A stretch of 64,000 bases of DNA, taken from contig NZ_FNBH01000002.1 in the NCBI RefSeq assembly GCF_900102265.1, positions 248,001-312,000 on the forward strand, read 5' to 3'. Below, one piece after another: positions 43,071 through 52,244 of the stretch. The position numbers and the translations under genes were made by a program. The notes below the pieces were generated by a model. The model was not told the DNA's origin and ran no database searches. It saw nothing but the letters and a program-made list of their open reading frames with translations. Positions within the stretch are counted from its first letter, which is position 1. Each line of letters starts with the position of its first letter. The stretch comes from Epilithonimonas hungarica. GTDB lineage: Bacteria; Bacteroidota; Bacteroidia; Flavobacteriales; Weeksellaceae.

Positions 43071-44744
43071 TTAGTTTTTAATAAAATGTATTGTTTTTGC
43101 CCCCGAATTACTATATATCTTTAGAATATAATTACCTTGTGATAAATTTCTAACATCCACTTTATTATCCTTATAAATTGGTAAAAAGGATTGATTCAAG
43201 AGGTTAAATATTTCAATTTTGGAAATTTTGTTTTTAGTCAATATGTTGATAAAGTCGCCGGTCGGATTTGGATATATTCTATAGTCCTTGTCTACAATGG
43301 TATTTTCAATTATTTCTTCATTTATCTTATCTGTATTAGGACTCGAACTGAATTTTCCATTTGGTAATGGTGTATTATCTGCATAAGCATAAAAATGATT
43401 TGTATCAATAAATGTATCAGGATTGATTAAAAGATAACCGTTGCCCTCTACTTTTATCCCATTCCAAGTAGAATTATTTGCAGACGTAATCTCTGCACCC
43501 TCGATAATAAAATTGCTACCATCTTTTACGATGAACCTGCTATCTGGAGCCATTATGATTTTACAAGTGGCTTTTAGACTTGAATTATTGTCAATTTTCA
43601 CATTAGAATATAATCTGAAGTTTAAATCCCATAACTCATCATTTCCTACATTTAGACTTGTGTTCTTAAAAGAATCTTCTGTAAAATATTGTCTAGTACT
43701 CTTAGTAGAAGCTGCTAAATAAATTTTAGAAATTTGAAGATTGCTAAGAAAGTTACCGGCTGCAACCCCATCCTGGTTCATAATATTAGGAGCACAGTTA
43801 TTCTCATGACCCAAGTTAAAATTATGGCCAGTTTCGTGCAAAATACCTTTTCTAAAATTGGCTACATACCAACCTCTTACAGTTGTCCAAGGAGTATTAG
43901 GGGCAGGGCTTGTAGGGTCTGGATTATCTGCAACATAATTTTTCATCCAAAGATAGGCGAGATAGGCATTTGGATAAAATTGTCCCAATTTTTGTGAAAA
44001 ATTAGAATTGGATGGTGATTCTGATGCGGCCCAGCCTTCTCCATATCCTATAGAATAATTGTTATTATTTACAAACTCATTATAAATATTCCCATTATTC
44101 GCAAAAACTACATTAATTCCAGAAGGAATGGTTGAATCATTATCGAAATAAGTATAATAATAATCTGTACTGTTAGGATAGACCTTATTAAAATTTGTAC
44201 AAGTTACTGGAGCTCCTGACAAAGTACATGGAATATATCCCGTATAAAGATAATCCCAGGCCGGATCTACTTTCCAAATCTTATTAACTACAAATTGAAC
44301 CTTTGTATTGGTAAGATTTGTTTGCCCATATCCTTCACAAGGAGATGTTGGCTGTCCGTCCAAATTTAATAATGTTTGATTAACTCTACTAATAGTCTCA
44401 TCCAAAAATGCATTATGATCCGAATTATTCTGCTCAAAATTTCCTGTGCCATCTGGTTTGGTAAGAAAAATGAAATTAAGTTTTAAATAAATAATACCAT
44501 CAGACGATTTTGGTAAATAAAGATCATAATGATTGTAAGAATAATCATTACTACTATAATATTGAGATGTGTTGCCACAGTTGGTAGAATTTAATTCTAA
44601 TTCCTTAGAATCAAATATTTTCGCATTCTTAACGTTCAATTTATCAACAGACTCATTAGCGCAAATAGTAGAGAATGGATTATTTTGTGCTTTGAATAAA
44701 GCAATCATTCCAACAAATATAAAAATGTCAAAAAGTTTTTTCAT
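43071..44744 (-). CDS. Secreted metzincin-like zinc metalloprotease with T9SS sorting domain
   Basis: 557 residues. A signal peptide (MKKLFDIFIFVGMIALFKAQ) precedes a pappalysin/M43-like region. His303, His307 and His313 stand in LHETGHNFNLGHEN (HExxHxxxxxH), and the following PNIMNQDG provides the Met turn. A repetitive strand segment (about 375-465, IIMAPDSRFIVKDGSNFIIE) links to a C-terminal T9SS sorting domain (YRIYPNPTGDFINI to HFIKN). It would be exported and anchored to or released from the cell surface to cleave proteins. Three adjacent minus-strand genes form a secreted set next to the kinase/regulator pair. Confidence 0.88.
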   Translation of the reverse strand: MKKLFDIFIFVGMIALFKAQNNPFSTICANESVDKLNVKNAKIFDSKELELNSTNCGNTSQYYSSNDYSYNHYDLYLPKSSDGIIYLKLNFIFLTKPDGTGNFEQNNSDHNAFLDETISRVNQTLLNLDGQPTSPCEGYGQTNLTNTKVQFVVNKIWKVDPAWDYLYTGYIPCTLSGAPVTCTNFNKVYPNSTDYYYTYFDNDSTIPSGINVVFANNGNIYNEFVNNNNYSIGYGEGWAASESPSNSNFSQKLGQFYPNAYLAYLWMKNYVADNPDPTSPAPNTPWTTVRGWYVANFRKGILHETGHNFNLGHENNCAPNIMNQDGVAAGNFLSNLQISKIYLAASTKSTRQYFTEDSFKNTSLNVGNDELWDLNFRLYSNVKIDNNSSLKATCKIIMAPDSRFIVKDGSNFIIEGAEITSANNSTWNGIKVEGNGYLLINPDTFIDTNHFYAYADNTPLPNGKFSSSPNTDKINEEIIENTIVDKDYRIYPNPTGDFINILTKNKISKIEIFNLLNQSFLPIYKDNKVDVRNLSQGNYILKIYSNSGAKTIHFIKN

Positions 44745-44749
44745 ACCTT

Positions 44750-45898
44750 TTATTTTTTATTATTAGCTTCTAGCTCTTCTATTCTCTTGTCCTGCTTTAT
44801 TAGATGTAATGTCAACTCTTCTATTTTTTTTAGAAGCAGGATATTCATTTCCTTTAGCTCTATTCCGTTTTGGATTGCCTCTTCTGTAGATGGAACTTCT
44901 GGTAAGTGTCCGTTTATACTAATATAATTTTCTACTTCTTTTAAAGGCATTAGTTTATAATCCTTAGTAAAAACATAATCTGCCCAACCGTTTGCAGCCG
45001 CTATCTCTACCTTTACTTTTTCTGTTTTGATACCATCTTTTACGAAAAGTTTATATTTTTCACCATCTCCTGCAATTCCATCCGAAGGAAGGTTAGATGT
45101 ACCTATTCCTATAGTTCCATTATTTCCCCTTATCCAGTTTCCTATATTCAGTTGGTTGTTTACACTTGAAGAAGTTGGCGATGCTCCGTAGCCAATTATT
45201 ATATTATTACTTCCAGAAGAAAGACCAGAGGCGGAATTTGCTCCAATTGCAACATTATTGCTACCACTTACTAAGTCCGTTAAGGAACTTCGTCCTAAGG
45301 CTGTATTGTAATTTCCAGTAATCACTCCTCCAAGCGAGCTAGATCCCAATGCTGTGTTATAGCCAATATTATTACTAGCTATTGCATTATATCTGGCCAT
45401 AGAAGCAAATCCAATTGCTGTATTTTCTGTCAGGGTTCCTGCCCCACTCAATGTATTTAGCCCTAATGCTGTGTTATTAGATCCGGTTGTATTATTCCAC
45501 AAAGAATTAACTCCTATAGCGGTGTTGCCTTCTCCTGTAGTATTTGGTTTTAAAGAATTGGCTCCAAAAGCAGTATTATTAAGTCCCGTTGTAATGGAGA
45601 CTAAAGAGCCTAGACCCACTGATGTATTGCCCAGACCAGTGGCAAAATCGTTTCCCCCTGCAATAAATAGATTATTATTCCAACCATAACCGTTATCAAT
45701 ATTTTGAAATATAAGTCTGCCTTTAGTAGTCAGCTTAATCCATTCAATATTATTTGTTTTAAATACTAGACTTTGGTTATCAGTAGTTCCTAAAAAATTA
45801 GTTCCAGAGGATATACCGGAGTTACCAGTTAAAGACCAATTTTGCGCATTTGCAATTCCTGTTAGCGCCAAAAAGCTTAGTAAAAAAAGTTTTCTCAT
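44750..45898 (-). CDS. Surface protein with YadA-head-like repeats
   Basis: 382 residues with a signal peptide (MRKLFLLSFLALTGIANAQ). Residues about 85-235 hold at least seven degenerate repeats of about 20-25 residues with N-T-A-x-G and NNTAIG-type cores (TTGLNNTAFGANSL, TTGSNNTALGLNTL, SGSNNVAIGANSA), like the left-handed beta-roll of YadA heads and phage tail spikes. The C-terminal part (DYVFTKDYKLMPLKEVENYI, NGHLPEVPS, LLKKIEELTLHLIKQDKRI) is a motif common at the ends of Bacteroidota surface proteins and ends in a coiled coil. No sorting domain is evident. Confidence 0.8.
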   Translation of the reverse strand: MRKLFLLSFLALTGIANAQNWSLTGNSGISSGTNFLGTTDNQSLVFKTNNIEWIKLTTKGRLIFQNIDNGYGWNNNLFIAGGNDFATGLGNTSVGLGSLVSITTGLNNTAFGANSLKPNTTGEGNTAIGVNSLWNNTTGSNNTALGLNTLSGAGTLTENTAIGFASMARYNAIASNNIGYNTALGSSSLGGVITGNYNTALGRSSLTDLVSGSNNVAIGANSASGLSSGSNNIIIGYGASPTSSSVNNQLNIGNWIRGNNGTIGIGTSNLPSDGIAGDGEKYKLFVKDGIKTEKVKVEIAAANGWADYVFTKDYKLMPLKEVENYISINGHLPEVPSTEEAIQNGIELKEMNILLLKKIEELTLHLIKQDKRIEELEANNKK

Positions 45899-45916
45899 AG
45901 TTTAAATTTTTAATTG

Positions 45917-46489
45917 TTATTTTTTTATAAATTGTTTTGTATAGGTCGTGTTCTCATTGGTCATAACTTTCAACCAATAAGTTCCTTTTATAAGTCTGGA
46001 TACATTGATCTCTGATGTTTTATTATTAGTATCATTATTCAAGACTTCTTGTCCATTGGCATCATAGATTTTTATATTTTCCAAGATTCCTTTGTCTAAA
46101 GAGAGTTTAAGTATGTGTTCTACCGGATTTTCTTCTATTGTTATTTCCTGTGATTTTACAGTTTTTTGTGAATTATAATATATTCTTTTATTTGCTCCGT
46201 CATTTCCATTTTTTTTAGGTATAATGGTAGTCCCTCCTGTATCTGCTGCACAATTATCACAAGGTATTGACGGTAAAATTGTAATATTATAGTTTTGACT
46301 TGGTATGATTAGGATACCGTTTGATGCAGAAACGTCATTCCTTACAACGGTATTGATAGAACTGGTAAAAATAAGATTACTCTCATTACAGGAATATCCA
46401 TGAGATATGGGATTAACCTCTGTATAATAACATGTTTGAGATTTAAAGAAAGGAAATATGGAAATTATTATAAGGAGATTTATTTTCAT
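45917..46489 (-). CDS. Small secreted protein with T9SS sorting domain
   Basis: 190 residues. A signal peptide (MKINLLIIISIFPFFKSQ) precedes a short non-descript body with four Cys (CYYTEVNPISHGYSC, CDNC). The C-terminal domain (VEHILKLSLDKGILENIKIY to TKQFIKK) is the T9SS type A sorting signal. The body (about 20-100) may be a small repeat or filament subunit. First gene upstream of the repeat-protein gene on the minus strand. Confidence 0.8.
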   Translation of the reverse strand: MKINLLIIISIFPFFKSQTCYYTEVNPISHGYSCNESNLIFTSSINTVVRNDVSASNGILIIPSQNYNITILPSIPCDNCAADTGGTTIIPKKNGNDGANKRIYYNSQKTVKSQEITIEENPVEHILKLSLDKGILENIKIYDANGQEVLNNDTNNKTSEINVSRLIKGTYWLKVMTNENTTYTKQFIKK

Positions 46490-46651
46490 GTAAGTTTTAT
46501 TATTTTAGGAGTATACAAAACACTTGCTCTTATTGGTATTCTGTTCTGAAAAATTCATCAATTACAATCTCTTTAAGAAAGAATTTAATTATATTTAACA
46601 AAAATATAAGCTTAACTAAAATATTTCTATCACATAATACCGTGATTTTTT

Positions 46652-48511
46652 ATGAAAAAAACGCTTTTAACATTATTAATTACCTTTAATTGTGTTTTTG
46701 GACAAAAAAAAATAGAAAAATTAGATAAGATGTTTGAAAAATTCAGTGCTGTTATCAATAAGGATTCAGATTCAGCTTACTATTATTGCAAGCAGGCATA
46801 TAAGCTTAATAATAAAATAGGTAATGATTATTATGCATCAAGATGTCTTATTCTATATGCTTCATACTATTATAATCTAGGCAACAATTCAAAATGCAGG
46901 AAATATATTGACCAGGCTTTGATTCTCGCAAAAAAAACAGGCAATATCATCGCGCTTTATCGCATTTATAATTTAAAAGGTATTATGTTTTTTGAGGCTG
47001 GTGAATATGACAAAGCATTCAATGAATATCAAAAAGCTCTGTTTTATTTAAAGAAAAAACCAGATAATAAGTATTATGGTATTTTGCATTACAGTTTCGG
47101 AAACCTTTTCCTTATCAAAGGTGATACTATATCGGGTATCAAAAATTATAAACTTACATCTAAATATTCCATATTAGCAAAAGATACCGCAAGGATACTA
47201 AGTTCATACATTCTTATAGCAAATGCCATACAATCCAAAGACCATCAAAAAGCCAACGATTATTATGAAAAAGCATATCGTTTGGCCCAATTGACCAAAG
47301 ACAGGCAGGAACAATTTGATATCAGATTCAACCAGAGTAATAATTTTCTGGACCCAAATAACCAATCTAGAAACGAAAAAGCCCTATCTTATTTGAAAGC
47401 GGCAGAGAAGCTTCTTAAACAATTGGATGGCAAGGATTTATATAACTTCTATTTGTATTTTAATTATGGTGCGTACTACATGAATAAAAATGACTTTCAA
47501 AATGCCATAAAACACTATGAATTGGCTTATAAAGCATATGATGCAGAAAGAATTCCTATTGACCAGAAATTAAATATATTAAAAAGTCTGGTTAATGTTT
47601 ACAAAAAAGATAACAACTTCCAAAAATCTTATGAATATCAAAGCCTGTTTTATAAACTAAAAGACAGTCTCTTCACTATTGAAAAAGAAAAGAATTATAA
47701 TCATCTGCTTGCGAAGTATGAGGTAGGCAAAAAGAACAACCAAATACAGCTTCTCAGTAAAGAAAATGAGTTGCAGAAAGTAAGAAAAACAAAACTATAT
47801 TTTATTTTGGGACTGCTAGTCATACTATTATTACTTGGTTTCTTTCTCTATAAAAACAAATTGAAATCTCAACAAAAACTAAATAAGAAACAACTGGAAC
47901 TTAATAAGACAAGAGATATTCTGGAAGGACAAAACAAAGAACGCAACCGTTTGGCAAAAGAACTTCACGATAGTGTTGCAGGTAGTTTAGCCGGAATCAA
48001 TTTTATGCTAGACAAGGAAAATGATGTTTTACAGAATGATAATCTTTCTGTTATTCAGAGGCATATCAATACATTACATGAAGAAATACGAGAAATCACG
48101 CATGACCTTAGTAACCATTTTCTTATGGAGAAAACGTTTTATCAGTTAATGCAACATCTGGCAAAACGAAATAGGGAAAACGGAATCTTGACAGATATCT
48201 TATTCTTTCCGGAAAATGCTTTGACTAGAATCAACGAGGAAACAAAAAACCATCTATACAGAATAATTCAAGAGTTATTCACGAATATCCGTAAACATGC
48301 TAATGCCACAAGAGTACAAATGAGTGTGACCCAGCATGAAAATTCCATTTGCATTATGATAGAAGACAACGGTCAGGGATTCGATAAGAACAAGACCGGA
48401 GGCATAGGACTTAAAAACATCAAGGAAAGGTTAAAAATATTCAAAGCTCATTTGGAAATTGATTCTTTTCCCAATAACGGCACCACTGTAACTATAACCT
48501 TCAGAATATGA
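46652..48511 (+). CDS. TPR sensor histidine kinase (HisKA_3 type)
   Basis: 619 residues. An N-terminal signal (MKKTLLTLLITFNCVFGQ) precedes a periplasmic TPR array (about 25-350; YRIYNLKGIMFFEAGEYDKA is one helix pair), then a transmembrane helix (LYFILGLLVILLLLGFFLY, about 380-400) and a coiled linker. The kinase has His439 in AKELHDSVAGSLAG (HisKA_3) and a HATPase domain with N-box ELFTNIRKHANAT and G-box DNGQGFD...GGIGLKNIKERL. It would phosphorylate the response regulator next to it; the ATGA overlap with that gene couples them. Confidence 0.93.
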   Translation: MKKTLLTLLITFNCVFGQKKIEKLDKMFEKFSAVINKDSDSAYYYCKQAYKLNNKIGNDYYASRCLILYASYYYNLGNNSKCRKYIDQALILAKKTGNIIALYRIYNLKGIMFFEAGEYDKAFNEYQKALFYLKKKPDNKYYGILHYSFGNLFLIKGDTISGIKNYKLTSKYSILAKDTARILSSYILIANAIQSKDHQKANDYYEKAYRLAQLTKDRQEQFDIRFNQSNNFLDPNNQSRNEKALSYLKAAEKLLKQLDGKDLYNFYLYFNYGAYYMNKNDFQNAIKHYELAYKAYDAERIPIDQKLNILKSLVNVYKKDNNFQKSYEYQSLFYKLKDSLFTIEKEKNYNHLLAKYEVGKKNNQIQLLSKENELQKVRKTKLYFILGLLVILLLLGFFLYKNKLKSQQKLNKKQLELNKTRDILEGQNKERNRLAKELHDSVAGSLAGINFMLDKENDVLQNDNLSVIQRHINTLHEEIREITHDLSNHFLMEKTFYQLMQHLAKRNRENGILTDILFFPENALTRINEETKNHLYRIIQELFTNIRKHANATRVQMSVTQHENSICIMIEDNGQGFDKNKTGGIGLKNIKERLKIFKAHLEIDSFPNNGTTVTITFRI

Positions 48512-49110
48512 TAAATATTGGCATTGTAGACGATCATCAATTATTTTTGGACGGGTTACGCTCAATCCTGTCTGTCCAAGAAAATTACAATATTGTCTTT
48601 GCTGTGGACAATGCAAAGGAAGCATTGTTATACATCCAAAAACAAACAATAGATATTTTGATCACAGACATCTCTATGCCACAGATGAGTGGTCTGGAGC
48701 TGATCCATCATGTAAAAGAGAATTCTCCACATATCAAAATCATTATAATGAGTAGTTTCCAGAATATGGTAACCAAGCGCAAAATAGATGCCTATATGCT
48801 GAAAACCACACCTAAAGAAAAGCTGATAGATATAATCACCAACCTCTATCTAAAAAATGAGAAATATTATTATTCCTCCTCAATCGATTTTCAAGAGATC
48901 CAGTTCAAAAAGAACATCCTCAGTCCCCGTGAAAAAGAGATTGTGGTGGCCATCAGCAAAGGACATTCAAGTACCGAAATCTCCAATATGCTATTCATAA
49001 GTGTGAATACTATAGAAACCCATCGCAAAAACATATTCTTCAAACTTAATGTTACCAACATTGCACAATTGATAGCCGTAGCCATCAAATTGGGAATCAT
49101 TGATTATTAA
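48508..49110 (+). CDS. LuxR/NarL-family response regulator
   Basis: 200 residues. The receiver (about 1-120) has acidic pocket Asp8/Asp9 and phospho-acceptor Asp54 in LITDISMPQMSG, with Lys near YMLKTTPKEKL. The C-terminal GerE-type HTH (about 135-200) is LSPREKEIVVAISKGHSS, NTIETHRKNIFFKL and AQLIAVAIKLGII. It overlaps the kinase gene by 4 bp. Targets unknown; the nearest candidates are the neighbouring secreted protein genes. Confidence 0.95.
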   Translation: MINIGIVDDHQLFLDGLRSILSVQENYNIVFAVDNAKEALLYIQKQTIDILITDISMPQMSGLELIHHVKENSPHIKIIIMSSFQNMVTKRKIDAYMLKTTPKEKLIDIITNLYLKNEKYYYSSSIDFQEIQFKKNILSPREKEIVVAISKGHSSTEISNMLFISVNTIETHRKNIFFKLNVTNIAQLIAVAIKLGIIDY

Positions 49111-49111
49111 G

Positions 49112-49150
49112 ATTCATCGACAAGCTCAGGATGACAATACTAATACTAAA
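49112..49150. repeat. Interspersed motif remnant after the response regulator
   Basis: TCGACAAGCTCAGGATGACA is a string often seen in intergenic elements of this group. The short stretch to the terminator at 49206 shows no gene. Confidence 0.35.
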
Positions 49151-49205
49151 CATGTTTAAGCCTGGCTGGGCTAAGTTTCTCGAAGATCATACATAAAACA
49201 AAAAA

Positions 49206-49226
49206 AGCTTCCTGAATTAGGAAGCC
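49206..49226 (-). terminator. Terminator of T9SS gene 49252
   Basis: Minus-strand GGCTTCCT pairs with AGGAAGCT around AATTC and is followed by TTTTTTT. Confidence 0.82.
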
Positions 49227-49251
49227 TTCTATTTTTGAAAAGTGGCTCAAA

Positions 49252-50040
49252 TTATTTTTTGATAATTTTTTGAGATACTTTTTCTCCGTTCACTGTTCCA
49301 GTTACGATATAAGTACCTTTTACAAGAGAAGATACGTTAAGCGTAGAACCTTCTGTTACTTTAGCCGCTTTTACAACTTGACCAGCAGCATTGATGATTT
49401 GGATATCTGCATTCTTAGCGAAAGCGATAGATTCTCCAACTACTGTGTTTTTAACTAAGCTGTATTTTGATTTAGAAAAATCAGTAACTGCTAAGCCTCC
49501 TTGCACCAAAGAAAAATCATCAAAAGCAGCAAGTGTTGAATTATTATATGCTCTAACAGCTAATTGAAATACTGTTGCTGCAGCTGGAGAAGTAAAAGTG
49601 ATTGATTTCTGAGTCCAACTAGTTGCCGGATCAAGGTATAAATTGTTCGGACCTCTTAAAGGATCTGAAGTTGCCGTAGATGCATCCCCAGCTAAATAAA
49701 GAATAGTTGCTGCTGAATCTTTAAAAACACTCCAGATTCTTGCATCTGTTCCATCACCAGTAGCTTTATACCAAAAAGATACTGTATACTCTGTTCCGCC
49801 GGTTATTGCAATATCTTGATAAAATCCAGTTGTACCGGTAGCTGCTGTATAAGCTGCGTTGTAAGTCCCTGCATAAGATCCTGAATTAGCCAATGTAGGT
49901 TCAGTATAAGAAGCAGCAGTCGATGGACCTTTTGCCCATGGAGCTAATACTCCAGTTTCAAAACCTGGATTTGTTACTAAATTTTGAGCCGATACTAAAG
50001 ATACAGCTGCAATACTTAAAATTGTAAAGATTTTTTTCAT
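49252..50040 (-). CDS. Secreted protein with carbohydrate-binding-like fold and T9SS sorting domain
   Basis: 262 residues. A signal peptide (MKKIFTILSIAAVSLVSAQ) leads into LVTNPGFETGVLAPWAKG, the start of a jelly-roll module resembling CBM4/9, with YTVSFWYKATGDGT and FQLAVRAYNNSTLAAFDDFS. The last about 75 residues (VTDFSKSKYSLVKNTVVGE to SQKIIKK) are a T9SS sorting domain shared in sequence with the two following genes. Ligand unknown. Confidence 0.85.
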   Translation of the reverse strand: MKKIFTILSIAAVSLVSAQNLVTNPGFETGVLAPWAKGPSTAASYTEPTLANSGSYAGTYNAAYTAATGTTGFYQDIAITGGTEYTVSFWYKATGDGTDARIWSVFKDSAATILYLAGDASTATSDPLRGPNNLYLDPATSWTQKSITFTSPAAATVFQLAVRAYNNSTLAAFDDFSLVQGGLAVTDFSKSKYSLVKNTVVGESIAFAKNADIQIINAAGQVVKAAKVTEGSTLNVSSLVKGTYIVTGTVNGEKVSQKIIKK

Positions 50041-50112
50041 TTTATTAAAGTTTAAAAATTGTTTTATTATAAAAATTAAAGGGTTGCTAAGTTAATAAAA
50101 AAATGTATTCCG

Positions 50113-50120
50113 CAAAATTA
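50113..50120 (-). promoter_or_regulatory. -7 element for T9SS gene 49252
   Basis: Minus-strand TAATTTTG matches TAnnTTTG, 73 nt before the ATG. No clear -33 was found. Apart from this and the terminator at 50293-50315, the 302-bp gap 50041-50342 shows nothing. Confidence 0.4.
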
Positions 50121-50292
50121 TGTTCATTTTTTAACATTTCCGCATTATCAGGTCTAGATTTGATCAAGGTCAGAAAATTATAACTTATGAAAATTAACAT
50201 TTTTTTATTCTCAAAAATCTTGCCCATTTTGCTTGTACAAAAATAAACATATTAATAAGACGATATGTTAAGTCTGTTTTAAATCATAAAAA

Positions 50293-50315
50293 AGCCGATG
50301 TGAGGAACATCGACT
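50293..50315 (-). terminator. Terminator of T9SS gene 50343
   Basis: Minus-strand AGTCGATGT and ACATCGGCT pair around TCCTC with one wobble, then TTTTTTAT. Confidence 0.82.
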
Positions 50316-50342
50316 TTTATAAATTAAGACCCGGAAAAGGAG

Positions 50343-51098
50343 TTACTTCTTAATGATCTTCTGAGACACAGCCTGTCCGTTTACAAGACCTGTTACCACA
50401 TAAGCTCCTTTTGCCAAAGAAGAAACGTCTAATCTGGAGTTATCAGAAACTTCGGCTGTTTTTACAATTTGACCGGCTGTGTTATAAACTGATATTTTTG
50501 CAGAAGTCCCAAAGATCAATTCGTTTGATACAATTGTATTCTTAACAAGACCTGTTTTTTCTTTAGTAGCATCTACAACGGCCATAGTTGCCGTGGTAAC
50601 TTTGATATCGTCTATAAAGAATCTGCCGTTTGCTGCTGCATTTCCTTCAAAGGCAATGACCACATTTCCTGTTGCATTGGTTACATTGATTGTATAAGTT
50701 GTATAGCTGGCTTTCACCAAAGTTACTGTAGCTTGGCTTAAAGTACCTCCCGTAACAGAGACCTTCAAAGTGGTATTTTCGTTATTTCCGTTCCAAGCCG
50801 CAGCTCTGAAAGTAAGAGTCCCACTACCTGTCAATGTAATATTTGGTGTTTTCAATACCCCGAGAACACTAGCTGTTCCCATTTTCAAACAACCTCCTCC
50901 TTTATAAGCCCTTGTTAAATCCCAAGTACCTCCTGTAGTATAACTTGCAAGTGCGGTGCCTGCTACGGAAGAAGCCCAGTTCCCATCACTTCCACCAGTT
51001 CCGTCAACATCATCAAATGTTGCATTGAAAACAGTAGTTTGAGCATTGATCGATGCAGTTAAAACAACTGCTGCGAATAAAGAATAAATCTTTTTCAT
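50343..51098 (-). CDS. Secreted protein with T9SS sorting domain, paralogue 2
   Basis: 251 residues. Signal peptide MKKIYSLFAAVVLTASINAQ. The body (about 20-170) is a beta-sandwich-like module (FNATFDDVDGTGGSDGNWAS, LTFRAAAWNGNNENTTLKVS, AANGRFFIDDIKVTT). The last 80 residues (VVDATKEKTGLVKNTIVSNE to SQKIIKK) closely match the C-terminus of the next gene (51294-52085), although the bodies are unrelated. Confidence 0.85.
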   Translation of the reverse strand: MKKIYSLFAAVVLTASINAQTTVFNATFDDVDGTGGSDGNWASSVAGTALASYTTGGTWDLTRAYKGGGCLKMGTASVLGVLKTPNITLTGSGTLTFRAAAWNGNNENTTLKVSVTGGTLSQATVTLVKASYTTYTINVTNATGNVVIAFEGNAAANGRFFIDDIKVTTATMAVVDATKEKTGLVKNTIVSNELIFGTSAKISVYNTAGQIVKTAEVSDNSRLDVSSLAKGAYVVTGLVNGQAVSQKIIKK

Positions 51099-51243
51099 AA
51101 TAAAGTTTATTAAATTTTGTTTGTGACAAATCTATTGTAATCCACAACGATCTCAGATTGACAAAACATTAAAAATATAATAACAATCAATAATATATAG
51201 TTTTAATTGAGTTCATTTACTGTAATATTCAATTAACAAAAAA

Positions 51244-51267
51244 AACGCTACCAAAATTGGTAGCGTT
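51244..51267 (-). terminator. Terminator of T9SS gene 51294
   Basis: AACGCTACC and GGTAGCGTT form a perfect 9-bp stem around AAAATT, flanked by A-runs and T-runs. Confidence 0.88.
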
Positions 51268-51293
51268 TTTTTATCATTTAGAAATAATGATAA

Positions 51294-52085
51294 TTATTTC
51301 TTTATAATTTTCTGAGAAACAGTTTGTCCGTTTACAAGGCCTGTTACTATATAAGTTCCTTTTGCCAAAGTAGAAACGTCTAATCTAGTATTTTCAGAAA
51401 CCTCAGCAGTTTTTACAACTTGGCCAGCTGTGTTATAAACTGACACTTTTGCAGAAGCCCCAAAGATTAATTCATTTGATACGATGGTATTTTTTACTAA
51501 GTTGGCTTTTCCTTTTGTAGCATCTACTACTGCCATTGTAGGATTTTCATATACAATAACAATAGAAGTAATATATCCTGCGCTAGCTCCTCTTTTGATA
51601 GCGAAGAATTTGTAATCAGTTCCTGATAGATCGGTAGTTGTCCATCCCGTAGTAGAAGCAGTGCCTATCTGTGTCCCCCCAGTTACATCATAATTAGCAG
51701 CCGTAGCATTTACTAAACGTGTTGTTCCTCCATAAAGAGAAGATTCTCTGGCTGTACCTACAGAATTAATAGTTACACTAAGGATTTTACCTGGCAAAGC
51801 CGTTGTATTATAAATAACACCTTGATTTGCTTGTGTTTGGATGTTAGTTCCTGCCGCAGTGCCAGAAGTAGGAGCATTAACTGCATTAGCCGTAATGGCT
51901 TTTCCTCCAAAATCAATAGCATTAGTGGTCCAAGTCCTCTCAGCTCCACCATTATAATTACTTGTTCCTAATACCGCAGTACCCCCGATACTTGCTACAT
52001 CTATAGTTACCGTAGCTGTTTGTGCAACAAGATTACTGCTTACAGTTAAAGCAACTGCTGCTAATAAAGAATAAAATTTTGTCAT
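51294..52085 (-). CDS. Secreted protein with T9SS sorting domain, paralogue 3
   Basis: 263 residues from the ATG at 52085, which starts a proper signal peptide (MTKFYSLLAAVALTVSSNLV); an ATG at 52133 would add 16 residues before it. The body (about 25-180) is Thr/Ala/Gly-rich and strand-like (TVTIDVASIGGTAVLGTSNY, ASAGYITSIVIVYENPT). The C-terminal about 80 residues (VVDATKGKANLVKNTIVSNE to SQKIIKK) differ little from those of the gene at 50343. Function unknown. Confidence 0.85.
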   Translation of the reverse strand: MTKFYSLLAAVALTVSSNLVAQTATVTIDVASIGGTAVLGTSNYNGGAERTWTTNAIDFGGKAITANAVNAPTSGTAAGTNIQTQANQGVIYNTTALPGKILSVTINSVGTARESSLYGGTTRLVNATAANYDVTGGTQIGTASTTGWTTTDLSGTDYKFFAIKRGASAGYITSIVIVYENPTMAVVDATKGKANLVKNTIVSNELIFGASAKVSVYNTAGQVVKTAEVSENTRLDVSTLAKGTYIVTGLVNGQTVSQKIIKK

Positions 52086-52244
52086 AATATAAAGTTTAAA
52101 AATGTTTCTTTCGTTTCCCTTATGGGATGGCAAATATAAAATTTTAAAGCCAACTATAATTTTACAGCTTCCTTTTCCGTTTTAAATAATTGTTAATTCG
52201 GTTCAAAGCCTATTATTACTACATTTACACTTTACAAGAAAAGG

